Below are positions 16,502-24,772 of a stretch of 64,000 bases of DNA, in pieces (position 1 is the stretch's first letter; every line of letters begins with the position of its first letter). The notes beneath the pieces were generated by a model. That model saw only the letters and a program-made list of their open reading frames with translations. It searched no databases and was not told where the DNA came from. The stretch is from a bacterium (GTDB lineage Bacteria; Orphanbacterota; Orphanbacteria; Orphanbacterales; Orphanbacteraceae). The stretch is taken from assembly GCA_025782575.1 (NCBI GenBank), contig JALGYY010000009.1, forward strand, positions 35,512 to 99,511. Direction: 5' to 3'. Both the position numbers and the translations under genes were made by a program.

Positions 16502-17125
16502 TCAACCTCCCTCGATCAGCGGGAGCCATTCCCGGCTCGCTTCATTGATGATCTTGACTACGGCGCGGGATGAAATCGTCGCTCCCGTGATGGCGTCTAC
16601 TTCGTTCGGCGCGGCACCGGTTCCATTCGGTACGAGCACGACCTCCGGTTTCGCGGCGAGTTCACGAAATTCGGCTACGAAATCGGCGTCTTTGAAAATC
16701 TTGTCACCCAGTCCCGGCGTCTCCCGGCTCTCCAGAATCTGCATGCCCGTCAGATTGCCTGACTTGGGATCGTAGCCGAACAGCAGATCGATGAAATCCT
16801 GAAACCCGATCCCTCTTCCCGGAATCGCATAGCCGATAATCTCACCCGACTCGTTTGTTGCGGCATAGATGCCCGCTTCTTCGCTCTCTTCGGGCGCTTC
16901 GGTAAGCCGGTCGTTTGAAACGACCATTCTTTTCATGTCCGCCGCCCCTGGAACGACTTCGAAGACCGCCCGGCGAAGTGCCCGGCGCTGATTCTCTTTG
17001 ATTCGGGGGAGGGTCGCTTCATAGACGGCTGCCAATGCGAGCCCGGAAAGCAGGCCGGCGAGCGTGAGGGTAAGCACCATCTTAACGAGGCTCACATCCG
17101 CCTGCTTCGGAACCGGCCGGCTCAT
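16502..17125 (-). CDS. rnfG: Rnf complex subunit RnfG
   Basis: 207 residues: one N-terminal membrane helix (VLTLTLAGLLSGLALAAVYEA), then the periplasmic FMN-binding domain. The flavinylation motif is DAITGATISS near residue 180, where the second Thr is the expected covalent FMN acceptor. GRGIGFQDFIDLLFGYD, where RnfG proteins usually read GYGG, and ESRETPGLGDKI are typical of RnfG/NqrC. It takes electrons from RnfD and the membrane iron site on the outer face. It overlaps rnfD by 4 nt. Confidence 0.95.
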   Translation of the reverse strand: MSRPVPKQADVSLVKMVLTLTLAGLLSGLALAAVYEATLPRIKENQRRALRRAVFEVVPGAADMKRMVVSNDRLTEAPEESEEAGIYAATNESGEIIGYAIPGRGIGFQDFIDLLFGYDPKSGNLTGMQILESRETPGLGDKIFKDADFVAEFRELAAKPEVVLVPNGTGAAPNEVDAITGATISSRAVVKIINEASREWLPLIEGG

Positions 17126-18144
17126 GATTTCTCCCTGCGTGGTCTGCCGAAGACGCGGGGTTGCACCGCTTTATCAATGAGAGGCGTGGCGGCATTCATG
17201 AGAAGAATCGAATACATCACCCCTTCCGGGAAGCCGCCGAAAACGCGGATCAGTACGACCAGAAAACCGATACCGGCACCGAAGATCCACGCTCCCCGCG
17301 GACTTAGTGGAGAGGTGACCGGATCGGTCGCCATGAAGACCGCCCCGAGCAGGAGGCCGCCCGACAGAATCATGAAGTGGGGCGGGGGGTAGGCGCTCGG
17401 GCTGACGAGATAAAGAATTCCGGCGAAAGCGGCTGTCGAAGCGAGGATCGCTACGGGAATTCTCCAGTCATATGTTCGCCTGAGGCCGAGCCAGAGACCG
17501 GCGAAGATCAGAATCAGTGCACTCGTTTCGCCGAGAGACCCGCCTGTGCTCCCGAACAGCAGATTCTGGAACGGCGTCGATTCTCCTGAGAATTTCATGA
17601 GCGCCAGCGGCGTTGCCGATGAGACGGCGTCCACGTCCATGTGCATGAACGGGGCGGCGAGAGTAGCCCCCCGTACCTGAAAGAACTGGCCGATTCCACC
17701 ATAGGGAGCCCAGGTGGTGAGAGCGGTCGGGAAAGCCGCCTGAAGAAACGCCCGTCCGACGAGCGCGGGATTAAACAGGTTGTGGCCGAGTCCGCCCCAG
17801 ACGAGTTTCCCGAGGCCCATTCCGACCAGACCGCCGACGACCGCCATCCAGAGAGGGAGACCGGGCGGGAGTGTGAGGCCGAGAAGCACACCCGTGAGCG
17901 CGGCGCTGCCATCCTTCAGTGAATGGCCCCGCTTGCCGTAGGGGGGAAAGAGCCACTCGGTACCCATGGCACCCGCCGTAGCCGCGGCGATCACCAGAAT
18001 GGCGCTCACGCCGAAGTACCAGACTGCTGCGAGTACGACGGGCGCCAGACCGAGAAGCACATCCCGCATCAATTTAGATGTAGTCAGTTCCCGGCGCAGA
18101 AAAGGCGCCGCCTCGAGAATAAGACCCGGTTCCCGTCCGATCAT
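17122..18144 (-). CDS. rnfD: Rnf complex subunit RnfD
   Basis: 340 residues, about nine or ten helices. The covalent FMN motif is visible as VDAVSSATPLALMK near residue 170 (Thr in SSAT). MGTEWLFPPYGKRGHSLKDGSAALTG and NPALVGRAFLQAAFP are conserved RnfD/NqrB segments. As the NqrB homolog it is thought to couple electron flow to Na+ or H+ movement. The ATG overlaps the rnfC stop by 4 nt. The order C-D-G-E-A is standard; only rnfB is displaced, to a site upstream of the large PFOR-like gene. Confidence 0.95.
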   Translation of the reverse strand: MIGREPGLILEAAPFLRRELTTSKLMRDVLLGLAPVVLAAVWYFGVSAILVIAAATAGAMGTEWLFPPYGKRGHSLKDGSAALTGVLLGLTLPPGLPLWMAVVGGLVGMGLGKLVWGGLGHNLFNPALVGRAFLQAAFPTALTTWAPYGGIGQFFQVRGATLAAPFMHMDVDAVSSATPLALMKFSGESTPFQNLLFGSTGGSLGETSALILIFAGLWLGLRRTYDWRIPVAILASTAAFAGILYLVSPSAYPPPHFMILSGGLLLGAVFMATDPVTSPLSPRGAWIFGAGIGFLVVLIRVFGGFPEGVMYSILLMNAATPLIDKAVQPRVFGRPRREKS

Positions 18145-19475
18145 TTCTTTCTGTTCTTCTTTCTAATAGCGGATTTGGCTACGCGGATGAGCTGCACGAT
18201 CGGGATGTTTGACGGGCATGTGTACGTGCAGGATCCGCATTCAATACAATCCATTACAAAGTACTCTTCGATTTCGTCCCATCGCTCGGCGTGCGCCAGT
18301 CTTCCGAAACGGGACGGATTCAAGAACGCCGGGCACGCCTCGAGGCACCGGCTGCATTTCACGCATGTGAATTCGGGGAGCCTGGATTGCTCCGCTTTCG
18401 TGAATACCAGAAGGCCGCTCGTCCCTTTAAGAACCGGTACGTCGATACTCATGAGGGGGAGGCCCATCATCGGGCCGCCGGCGATCACTTCACGCATGTG
18501 TTCCGTTATTGCTTCGCAGTGACTGAGCAAGGCCCGGATCGGCGTACCGATCGGGACGAGCAGATTGGCCGGCTGGCCGGTACCGGGGCCCGAGACCGTA
18601 ACGATCCGCTCGATAAGCGGAATGCCGTGATCGAAGTAGTCGGCGATCGCCGCCATCGTCGCGACGTTGTTTACGATTACCCCGACATCGAGGGGGAGTT
18701 TGCCAGAGGGGACTTCGAGATCGAAGAGCGCCTTGATGAGCATTTTTTCAGCACCTTGCGGATACTTGACGCGAAGAGGGGCGACCTCGATGTCTGTCCG
18801 GTCGCCGATCACTTTCTGGAGCGCCTTCACACCATCGGGCTTGTTCTTCTCCACCCCGATCACGGTCTTCGTCGCCCCGATCTTGGCTGCGAGAATTTCG
18901 GAGCCTCTCACAACACGCGCCGCCTCTTCGACCATCAGGCGGTGATCGGCTGTCAGGAAGGGTTCACACTCACATCCGTTAACGACGAGAGTCTCGATCT
19001 TCTTTCCGTCCGGCAATTTATATTTGACATGTGATGGGAAAGCCGCACCGCCCATCCCGACGAGCCCCGCCTCCTGCACGTGGGTGACGAACTCATCGAT
19101 CGTGAGCGATTCCCAGTCGATCGGTGGCTGGTCGGGGAGGAGCTGGGGATCGTACGGATCGGCATCGATCACGATCGACTCGAGCATCCTGCCGTCCGGA
19201 TGACGGCGTGGTTCGATCGCACGTACTGTTCCCGTCACCGGACTGTGAAGCGCGGTCGAAACATATCCTCCCGGCCGGGCGATCTTCTGACCCCGGCGGA
19301 CCGCCTCTCCCTTTCGCACGATCGATTGGGAAGGCGCCCCCAGATTCTGGCTGAGCGGGAGTACATAAGTCGCCACGAACGGTACGCGCTCGATTCGGAG
19401 CTCCGCAGTCTGTTCTTTATGATCGTCGGGATGGATCCCGTGTCGAAAACTGTTCGATCGAATCGTCAGACTCAA
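18141..19475 (-). CDS. rnfC: Rnf complex subunit RnfC (NADH/FMN side)
   Basis: 444 residues, typical length. The N-terminal barrel starts SFRHGIHPDDHKE. The NuoF-like nucleotide/FMN region shows GLVGMGGAAFPSHVKY and VNGCECEPFLTADHRLM. Two 4Fe-4S sites follow near the C-terminus: CVKCSRCLEACP and CIECGSCTYTCP. It is the peripheral subunit that exchanges electrons with NAD(H). The TTG start with GGAG 7 nt upstream overlaps the stop of the 1483-residue PFOR-like gene by 4 nt, tying that protein to the Rnf complex at the level of translation. Confidence 0.95.
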   Translation of the reverse strand: MSLTIRSNSFRHGIHPDDHKEQTAELRIERVPFVATYVLPLSQNLGAPSQSIVRKGEAVRRGQKIARPGGYVSTALHSPVTGTVRAIEPRRHPDGRMLESIVIDADPYDPQLLPDQPPIDWESLTIDEFVTHVQEAGLVGMGGAAFPSHVKYKLPDGKKIETLVVNGCECEPFLTADHRLMVEEAARVVRGSEILAAKIGATKTVIGVEKNKPDGVKALQKVIGDRTDIEVAPLRVKYPQGAEKMLIKALFDLEVPSGKLPLDVGVIVNNVATMAAIADYFDHGIPLIERIVTVSGPGTGQPANLLVPIGTPIRALLSHCEAITEHMREVIAGGPMMGLPLMSIDVPVLKGTSGLLVFTKAEQSRLPEFTCVKCSRCLEACPAFLNPSRFGRLAHAERWDEIEEYFVMDCIECGSCTYTCPSNIPIVQLIRVAKSAIRKKNRKK

Positions 19476-22400
19476 CTGGTTGCTCCGTTGTCGTTTGCGG
19501 CCGGTGTTTGACCGGCCAGCTGGACCAGCCTGTTCCGCAGCCTGTCAAGCATTTCGGACCGGGCCTTCTCATCGGCGGCTTGAATCTTCGCTTCGTATTC
19601 CCGTTTGAGCGAGGCGATTTCTCCCTTGTGCCTCGCGGCGATATCGCTCTCCGCTTCTTCGCGAACCCTCTCGGTGAACGGTGTCACCACGCCCGCGATC
19701 TCCTGGAGAGTGCGCCAGATCTGGAGACGGTTATCGGCAAGATCGACCACCGTGGCCGGAACATGCCATGTGTCCGTCGGAAGATCAGATCGATCATGCA
19801 GACGGAGCACAGGTACTTTTCCGGCGCGGTCACTATTGGATAGCATGATGAACTCACCGAGATCGATCGCTTCCCCGTCAGACTGTTCGAATGGCCTGAA
19901 GCCTCCGGCGAAACGGGCTTCGGTAAAGGCCCAGTGCGCCGGCGTCATGAGATCACCCGATTCTTCGCGAACCCAGCTCTCCTGCTCTGCCGGATTTCCG
20001 GTTAGATCGACCCGCACGCCGAACACGCCGCCGTCCGATGGATCGTAGCGGAAAAGAGGGAACGACCGTGTGCGAACGGCGATTTCCGCCTGCTTGACGG
20101 CGCCGTCGGTTGCGAAGCCGTGGCGCTCGGGATCAGGCGCGTGCACATGAATGAGCGCCGGGCCGTCGAACTGGACGGCGTCGGCCATGCCGGTCGCGAA
20201 GTGATCCCGATGGGCGATCGAAGTCTTCAGTACGAACGCCCTCCGCGCGGCAAGCGCGAGAAGTGCGAGATCCGATGCAGCCGGAATCGCCCGATCCACA
20301 TCGATCGCCGGCGCGCCGAGCACGACGACTTTGACCGGGAGATCGGTTCCGAGGAGAGCGAGCAGAGAATCGAATCCGTCGTTCCGCAGGTCCTCTTCAT
20401 CCAGCAGTACGAGAAGCGGCGCTACTTCGGGAAGGGGGGGGGGCTTGGGCGCTGCTGGTCTTATGCCGCGCGATCGTCCTCGCCTGGCCGCCCTCACCGG
20501 GTCTTTCACAATCTCCGCCGCTTCATCTACAAAGCGCCACTCTTCCGCGGCAATTCGCCTGTTGCTTTCGGCAAGCCCGCGCGCGACACTCCCCGCTCGT
20601 TCAGCGCTTACTACCGACACGGGGATTGAGAACGGATTGTCCGGGAATCTTCCTGCCCAGGCGGCCACACGATGGCCGGCGAGGAGAAGTCCGAACGGCG
20701 CTCTCGGAATCCCTTCGATTCCCTTCTCCAGTCGCCAGCGTGTCTCGGCAAGTCCCCGCGCCGTATCGACGAGCTTCTGCAGTGCCAGACCGTCCACGGT
20801 GCCGGCATCCGACGCACTCTCGATCCGGGCAGCCAGACTGGACAGATCGAAGTTGCTCTGGCCGATCGCTTCGATCCCTTCGGCCATCACATCGAGCTGA
20901 TCTGTCGGGAGGGCTTTGTACAGTGTCTCTCTGATTTTTTCGGAAAATCGGGCCTGCAGATCGGCGATCCGATCGATCTTCTCGGTGCGGGCGGCCCCCA
21001 GAACGGCAGCCGCCGATGCGAGGGCATGTCGAAGCGCGATCGCGCCGCCGCTTCCGGGCGTCGAGTGATCGCCGCTGATCATCGTATGACGATATCGCCT
21101 GGAAAGCATGGTCGCCGCTACAAATCCCGGTTCATCCGCTTTACGAATCTCTGCAATCACGGCAGTCGGAGTTTCGGGAACGCGCGCCACCTGGTCATGT
21201 TTCCGGCGTGCCTCGATTATCCGTTCGGCTGAGTCAGGTTGCAGCCGAAGTGCTCCCGGATCACAGACGGATGTGCAAACTCCGCAGCCCTTGCAGGCGG
21301 AGGGATCGATTCCGAGGAACAGCAGGTTGCCGGTCCCTTTGGAAGAGGCTTCAGGTGCAGTCCAGAGATGCTCGGTAACCGCCGCCGGAAGAATGTTCAC
21401 GGTTTCGGCTACAGCCGAGGCTGCCTCCTCGAGAGATTGCCGGCGATCTTCCTGAAACTTCGTTTTTGCAATGATCTTATTGAACGCTTCCTGAATCGCC
21501 GCCCCCACCGTGGGCGCGGCCTCCTCGCCTGCGAGCTCCTTCATCATGCCGGGAGCGAGTTTGGCGGCGATCATGCGGAGCGAGTCAACAGCGCGGCCCG
21601 CGGCTTTCGCTTCGCTCATCGCATGGTCCAGCACGGCGGACGGTTTCTGTGCGGCCACCGTGATCGCGCCATGGGGGCAGAAGGTCCAGCAGTTTCCGCA
21701 GCCCGTGCAGAGCGCGGTGTCGAAAGCCGGCATCGTCTCACGGGATGCCGACGTGTCATGAAATACAGCTGACATGGATGGAACGACGCCGAGCGTATGG
21801 GCCGGGTCGGGCGAAATCTCGTCTTCACCGGCATACGACGGACGGAACATGGTTTCATCGATGAACCGTGGAAGGCTCCGGAATGAATTGTCTTCACGCC
21901 CGAGTCCCCGAACCCATGGTGGGGCCGGAGCCGGCCCGGGAGCAGGCGACCGTTCCACTACGATCTTCTCGACCGTTTGTGCCGAGCCGAGGCCTCGGGT
22001 AAACGCCTCTGCCATCTCCGTCTGAAGCGAGTCTCCGAGCCCGCGGTTCAGATCCGCCAGTGCTCCGGTCAGTCGATTCGTATCGATACTTCGGGAAATC
22101 ATTTGAAGAGTGCTGAAGAGGGCACCGAGTAGGAACGGTTCGCGACTCTCTCTGGATTCGCCGGACGTGTCGGCCCGAAAAAATCGCACTTCTCTGTCCA
22201 GGCTGATTTTGGCGGTGATGCGATCGAGTGGGAGGATGTCGTCAACGAGCGCGCCGCCGATGGGGAGAAGAACCGCCCCTCCCCGGATGACGTTGCCGAC
22301 CGCCCCCGCAGCCGCCCCTTTCGGACTCGCGACAAGCAGGAGGTCGGCGGCTCTGTCGTCACCGGGATCGCGAAGCGTTTCATCACCGAAAGCGATCGTG

Positions 22401-23923
22401 TGCAGACTGTAGGGCGCCCACTCATATCGGCCTGACCCCGCGCGGTATCGAACGCTGCCGCCCCGGGCACGATGGATGAGCTCGGCCGCGCGGGTGGCGA
22501 GCCTGTCTCCACTCCCGTCCAGAGATAGAATCGAGATGACCGTCGATCCATCGGGTCGGGACGTTACGCTCTTGTCTAACGCGGTGATTCCCGTTTTCTC
22601 CACGCCGGGAAACGCCTTCCTGACCTGGTCGACTCTCCCCTGTCGTTTGGGGTACTTCCCTGTATCGGCGGCGAAATCAATGCCCAGATAGAACGGGCCG
22701 GAGCCACGCTTTTCAATCGACCGTATCAACTCGATCAGATCGGCCTGGCGTAGCGGCAGGCCACCGAGGCCGTAGATAGCGGAGTGAATCCGCGGCATAT
22801 CCCTGGCGCGCCAGCCGCGACGGTCACCCTTCGAGCCGTCGCCATGACGCTCGAGTTCAAGCGCTCGCTGTGCTGCTCCTCGAATCGCCTGCGTCAGGGA
22901 GGGTTCCTGCGACAGCGGTGAATCCGAAGGTTCGAGCACGACCACATGCTGCTTTCCTCGAAGGAGATCAGCAAGCTGAGCACCTGGGAACGGCCGGACC
23001 GCATGAATGCCGGCGACTCCTGTTTTCTGTTTGATGGAACGAAGATGGGTAGCGGCGGCTTCCGCCACTTCCAGAGCGGCACCCCGGGCTACGATCACGA
23101 GCTGCGCATCTTTCAACTTTTCGATGGAGATCGCCTGAACGGGACGATCGAAAAACCGGCTCACTTCCTCGAAGGCGCCGGCAAGAACGGACTCGAATGG
23201 ATCGAAAACGAAAGGACGTCTGCCGGATTCCCCATGACCGCCGAGGTCCGTCGCCTGGGAAGCGGCGATCAGCACGGGCACATCGGGGTCGAACCACCGG
23301 GGGACGCGGCGCCGGTTCGGGCCGAAGAGGAGTTTCTGCTCCGCAGTTGGTGATACGATCTTGTCTTCTGCGGTGCCGAGCAGTGTATCCACTTCAGCCG
23401 CCGCCGGAAGCTTCACATCCTGGAGAGCCGTTCCGGTGGCGTCTCCATCGATCAGAACGACGACGGGGAGGAGAGCATTCTCGGCTGCCAATCGGGCGAC
23501 GAGATTCAAGTCGAACACATCCTGCACATTTCCCGCATGCAGCACGACGGCACCGGCATCGGCTGAGAGCGCACTGTCGAAACGGTCGCCCGATGGAGCG
23601 TTTCCACGGGTGGAAGTGATCGCATTGATGACGATCGGGAGCCGGCGATGAGCAGCCTGGCGCCACACATGAAGGACCTCGGCCGATCGGGCGTTCTCCA
23701 GCAGGACCGTTACACGCGTACCACCGAGTGCGGCTCCGATCGCACGGTCGCCGTCGATGTACAGCCCCTGATCGGTATCGGGGCCGTTGTTCCCTGCCGC
23801 GAGAGCGTGAGCCAATCGGAGCGCTTCCTGACCGCTCGACAGAACGGCATGGCTCGAAGCCCCCCCGCCGGGACGTCTTCTCATTTCATGGAGCTCTGCA
23901 AGTAACTCATTGACCGTGTGCAT
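19472..23923 (-). CDS. Giant PFOR-like protein with 2x[4Fe-4S], lacking catalytic motifs
   Basis: 1483 residues from the ATG at 23923 (AAAGGA upstream, 7 nt after the rnfB stop); a longer frame to 24034 would overlap rnfB. The order resembles pyruvate:ferredoxin oxidoreductase. Residues 1-200 are a domain-I-like fold without the YPITPSS site, and ~260-350 a transketolase-C-like domain (HAVRPFPGAQLADLL). About 450-600 is gamma-like. A dicluster ferredoxin domain has C739, C742, C745, C749 and C877, C880, C883, C887. A domain-VI-like region runs to ~1320 (SFPLFRYDPSD), followed by a coiled-coil tail. The proximal-cluster CAGC segment reads SGDHSTPGSGG and the TPP motif GDGWAYDIG reads LLDEEDLRNDGF. 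Thiamine chemistry is therefore unlikely; an electron-transfer or docking subunit between Kor and Rnf is my inference. Confidence 0.85.
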   Translation of the reverse strand: MHTVNELLAELHEMRRRPGGGASSHAVLSSGQEALRLAHALAAGNNGPDTDQGLYIDGDRAIGAALGGTRVTVLLENARSAEVLHVWRQAAHRRLPIVINAITSTRGNAPSGDRFDSALSADAGAVVLHAGNVQDVFDLNLVARLAAENALLPVVVLIDGDATGTALQDVKLPAAAEVDTLLGTAEDKIVSPTAEQKLLFGPNRRRVPRWFDPDVPVLIAASQATDLGGHGESGRRPFVFDPFESVLAGAFEEVSRFFDRPVQAISIEKLKDAQLVIVARGAALEVAEAAATHLRSIKQKTGVAGIHAVRPFPGAQLADLLRGKQHVVVLEPSDSPLSQEPSLTQAIRGAAQRALELERHGDGSKGDRRGWRARDMPRIHSAIYGLGGLPLRQADLIELIRSIEKRGSGPFYLGIDFAADTGKYPKRQGRVDQVRKAFPGVEKTGITALDKSVTSRPDGSTVISILSLDGSGDRLATRAAELIHRARGGSVRYRAGSGRYEWAPYSLHTIAFGDETLRDPGDDRAADLLLVASPKGAAAGAVGNVIRGGAVLLPIGGALVDDILPLDRITAKISLDREVRFFRADTSGESRESREPFLLGALFSTLQMISRSIDTNRLTGALADLNRGLGDSLQTEMAEAFTRGLGSAQTVEKIVVERSPAPGPAPAPPWVRGLGREDNSFRSLPRFIDETMFRPSYAGEDEISPDPAHTLGVVPSMSAVFHDTSASRETMPAFDTALCTGCGNCWTFCPHGAITVAAQKPSAVLDHAMSEAKAAGRAVDSLRMIAAKLAPGMMKELAGEEAAPTVGAAIQEAFNKIIAKTKFQEDRRQSLEEAASAVAETVNILPAAVTEHLWTAPEASSKGTGNLLFLGIDPSACKGCGVCTSVCDPGALRLQPDSAERIIEARRKHDQVARVPETPTAVIAEIRKADEPGFVAATMLSRRYRHTMISGDHSTPGSGGAIALRHALASAAAVLGAARTEKIDRIADLQARFSEKIRETLYKALPTDQLDVMAEGIEAIGQSNFDLSSLAARIESASDAGTVDGLALQKLVDTARGLAETRWRLEKGIEGIPRAPFGLLLAGHRVAAWAGRFPDNPFSIPVSVVSAERAGSVARGLAESNRRIAAEEWRFVDEAAEIVKDPVRAARRGRSRGIRPAAPKPPPLPEVAPLLVLLDEEDLRNDGFDSLLALLGTDLPVKVVVLGAPAIDVDRAIPAASDLALLALAARRAFVLKTSIAHRDHFATGMADAVQFDGPALIHVHAPDPERHGFATDGAVKQAEIAVRTRSFPLFRYDPSDGGVFGVRVDLTGNPAEQESWVREESGDLMTPAHWAFTEARFAGGFRPFEQSDGEAIDLGEFIMLSNSDRAGKVPVLRLHDRSDLPTDTWHVPATVVDLADNRLQIWRTLQEIAGVVTPFTERVREEAESDIAARHKGEIASLKREYEAKIQAADEKARSEMLDRLRNRLVQLAGQTPAANDNGATS

Positions 23924-23930
23924 CGATCCT

Positions 23931-24758
23931 TTACCCTTCGACGGTCCCTTCGAACTGTCCGTCAGGTACCCATTGGATGGCTCCCGTGGGACAGCGGAAC
24001 GTGGCATTCGGCGCCGCGAGATCGGTCCGGGCATACTCGATCACCGGCAGGTTATTGTCCATAACGATCAGCCCGTCATCCGCGTCCATGGCGCAACGCC
24101 CGCAGGCATCGCAAGCTACCGTGCAGAGGTTTGTGGCGTCCTCGCCTGCCAGGGGGGAGGCGCACTGAACGAGCAGCGGCATGGTCATCGGGACAAGCTC
24201 GAAAATATCCCTCGGGCATGCTTCCACGCAGTCGCCGCAGGCCGTACAAAGATCGGGGTCCACCACCGGGAGCCCGTTGCTGTTCATTCGAATCGCGTCG
24301 AAATCGCAGGCCACATCACAGTCGGCGAGGCCGAGGCAGCCCCAGGGACATCCTTTGCCTCCGCTCCCGACAACTGCAGCGGCGCGGCAGCTCGTAAATC
24401 CTTCGTATTCGGCGATCTGCTTCGCCTGGGCGCGACCGCCGGCGCAGTGAAGCCGGGCGACGATCTTGACTCTGGCTCCGGCTTCGACGCCGAGAAACCC
24501 GGCCACTCGATCTACATTCTCGGGACTCGAGACGGTGCAGCCGCTTGGCGCCGATTCTCCGCCGATCAATGATTCGGCAAAGGCGCGGCATCCTGGCGAT
24601 CCGCACGCGCCGCAGTTCGTCCCCGGCAACATATCGACAAGGGGCTCGAGCCGTGGATCTTCGTAGACACGGAGAAACTTGTATGCCACTGCCAGAATTA
24701 CGCCGAAAAGAGTGGCCAACCCTCCCATGATTGCGGCGGAGAGAAGCACGTCGTTCAC
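23931..24758 (-). CDS. rnfB: Rnf complex subunit RnfB (ferredoxin entry)
   Basis: 275 residues from a GTG at 24758 with AGGAG 9 nt upstream; an ATG at 24803 would overlap the previous gene. One N-terminal helix (AAIMGGLATLFGVILAVAY) is followed by the Fe-S domain with GTNCGACGSPGCRAFAESL and SGC. Then come several ferredoxin-like clusters: CRAAAVVGSGGKGCPWGCLGLADC, CTACGDCVEACP, and a third set CTVACDACGRCAMDADD. RnfB accepts electrons from reduced ferredoxin at the cytoplasmic face. It lies between two PFOR-like genes instead of next to rnfC, which suggests these neighbours deliver its electrons. Confidence 0.94.
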   Translation of the reverse strand: MNDVLLSAAIMGGLATLFGVILAVAYKFLRVYEDPRLEPLVDMLPGTNCGACGSPGCRAFAESLIGGESAPSGCTVSSPENVDRVAGFLGVEAGARVKIVARLHCAGGRAQAKQIAEYEGFTSCRAAAVVGSGGKGCPWGCLGLADCDVACDFDAIRMNSNGLPVVDPDLCTACGDCVEACPRDIFELVPMTMPLLVQCASPLAGEDATNLCTVACDACGRCAMDADDGLIVMDNNLPVIEYARTDLAAPNATFRCPTGAIQWVPDGQFEGTVEG

Positions 24759-24772
24759 CGGGATCGACTCCT

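Noticed and set aside
18141..18144. Treating TGA as a sense codon throughout (alternative genetic code).
   Set aside because: TGA serves as the stop of rnfC, korA and other genes in 4-nt ATGA overlaps, so the code is standard apart from the single candidate Sec codon.
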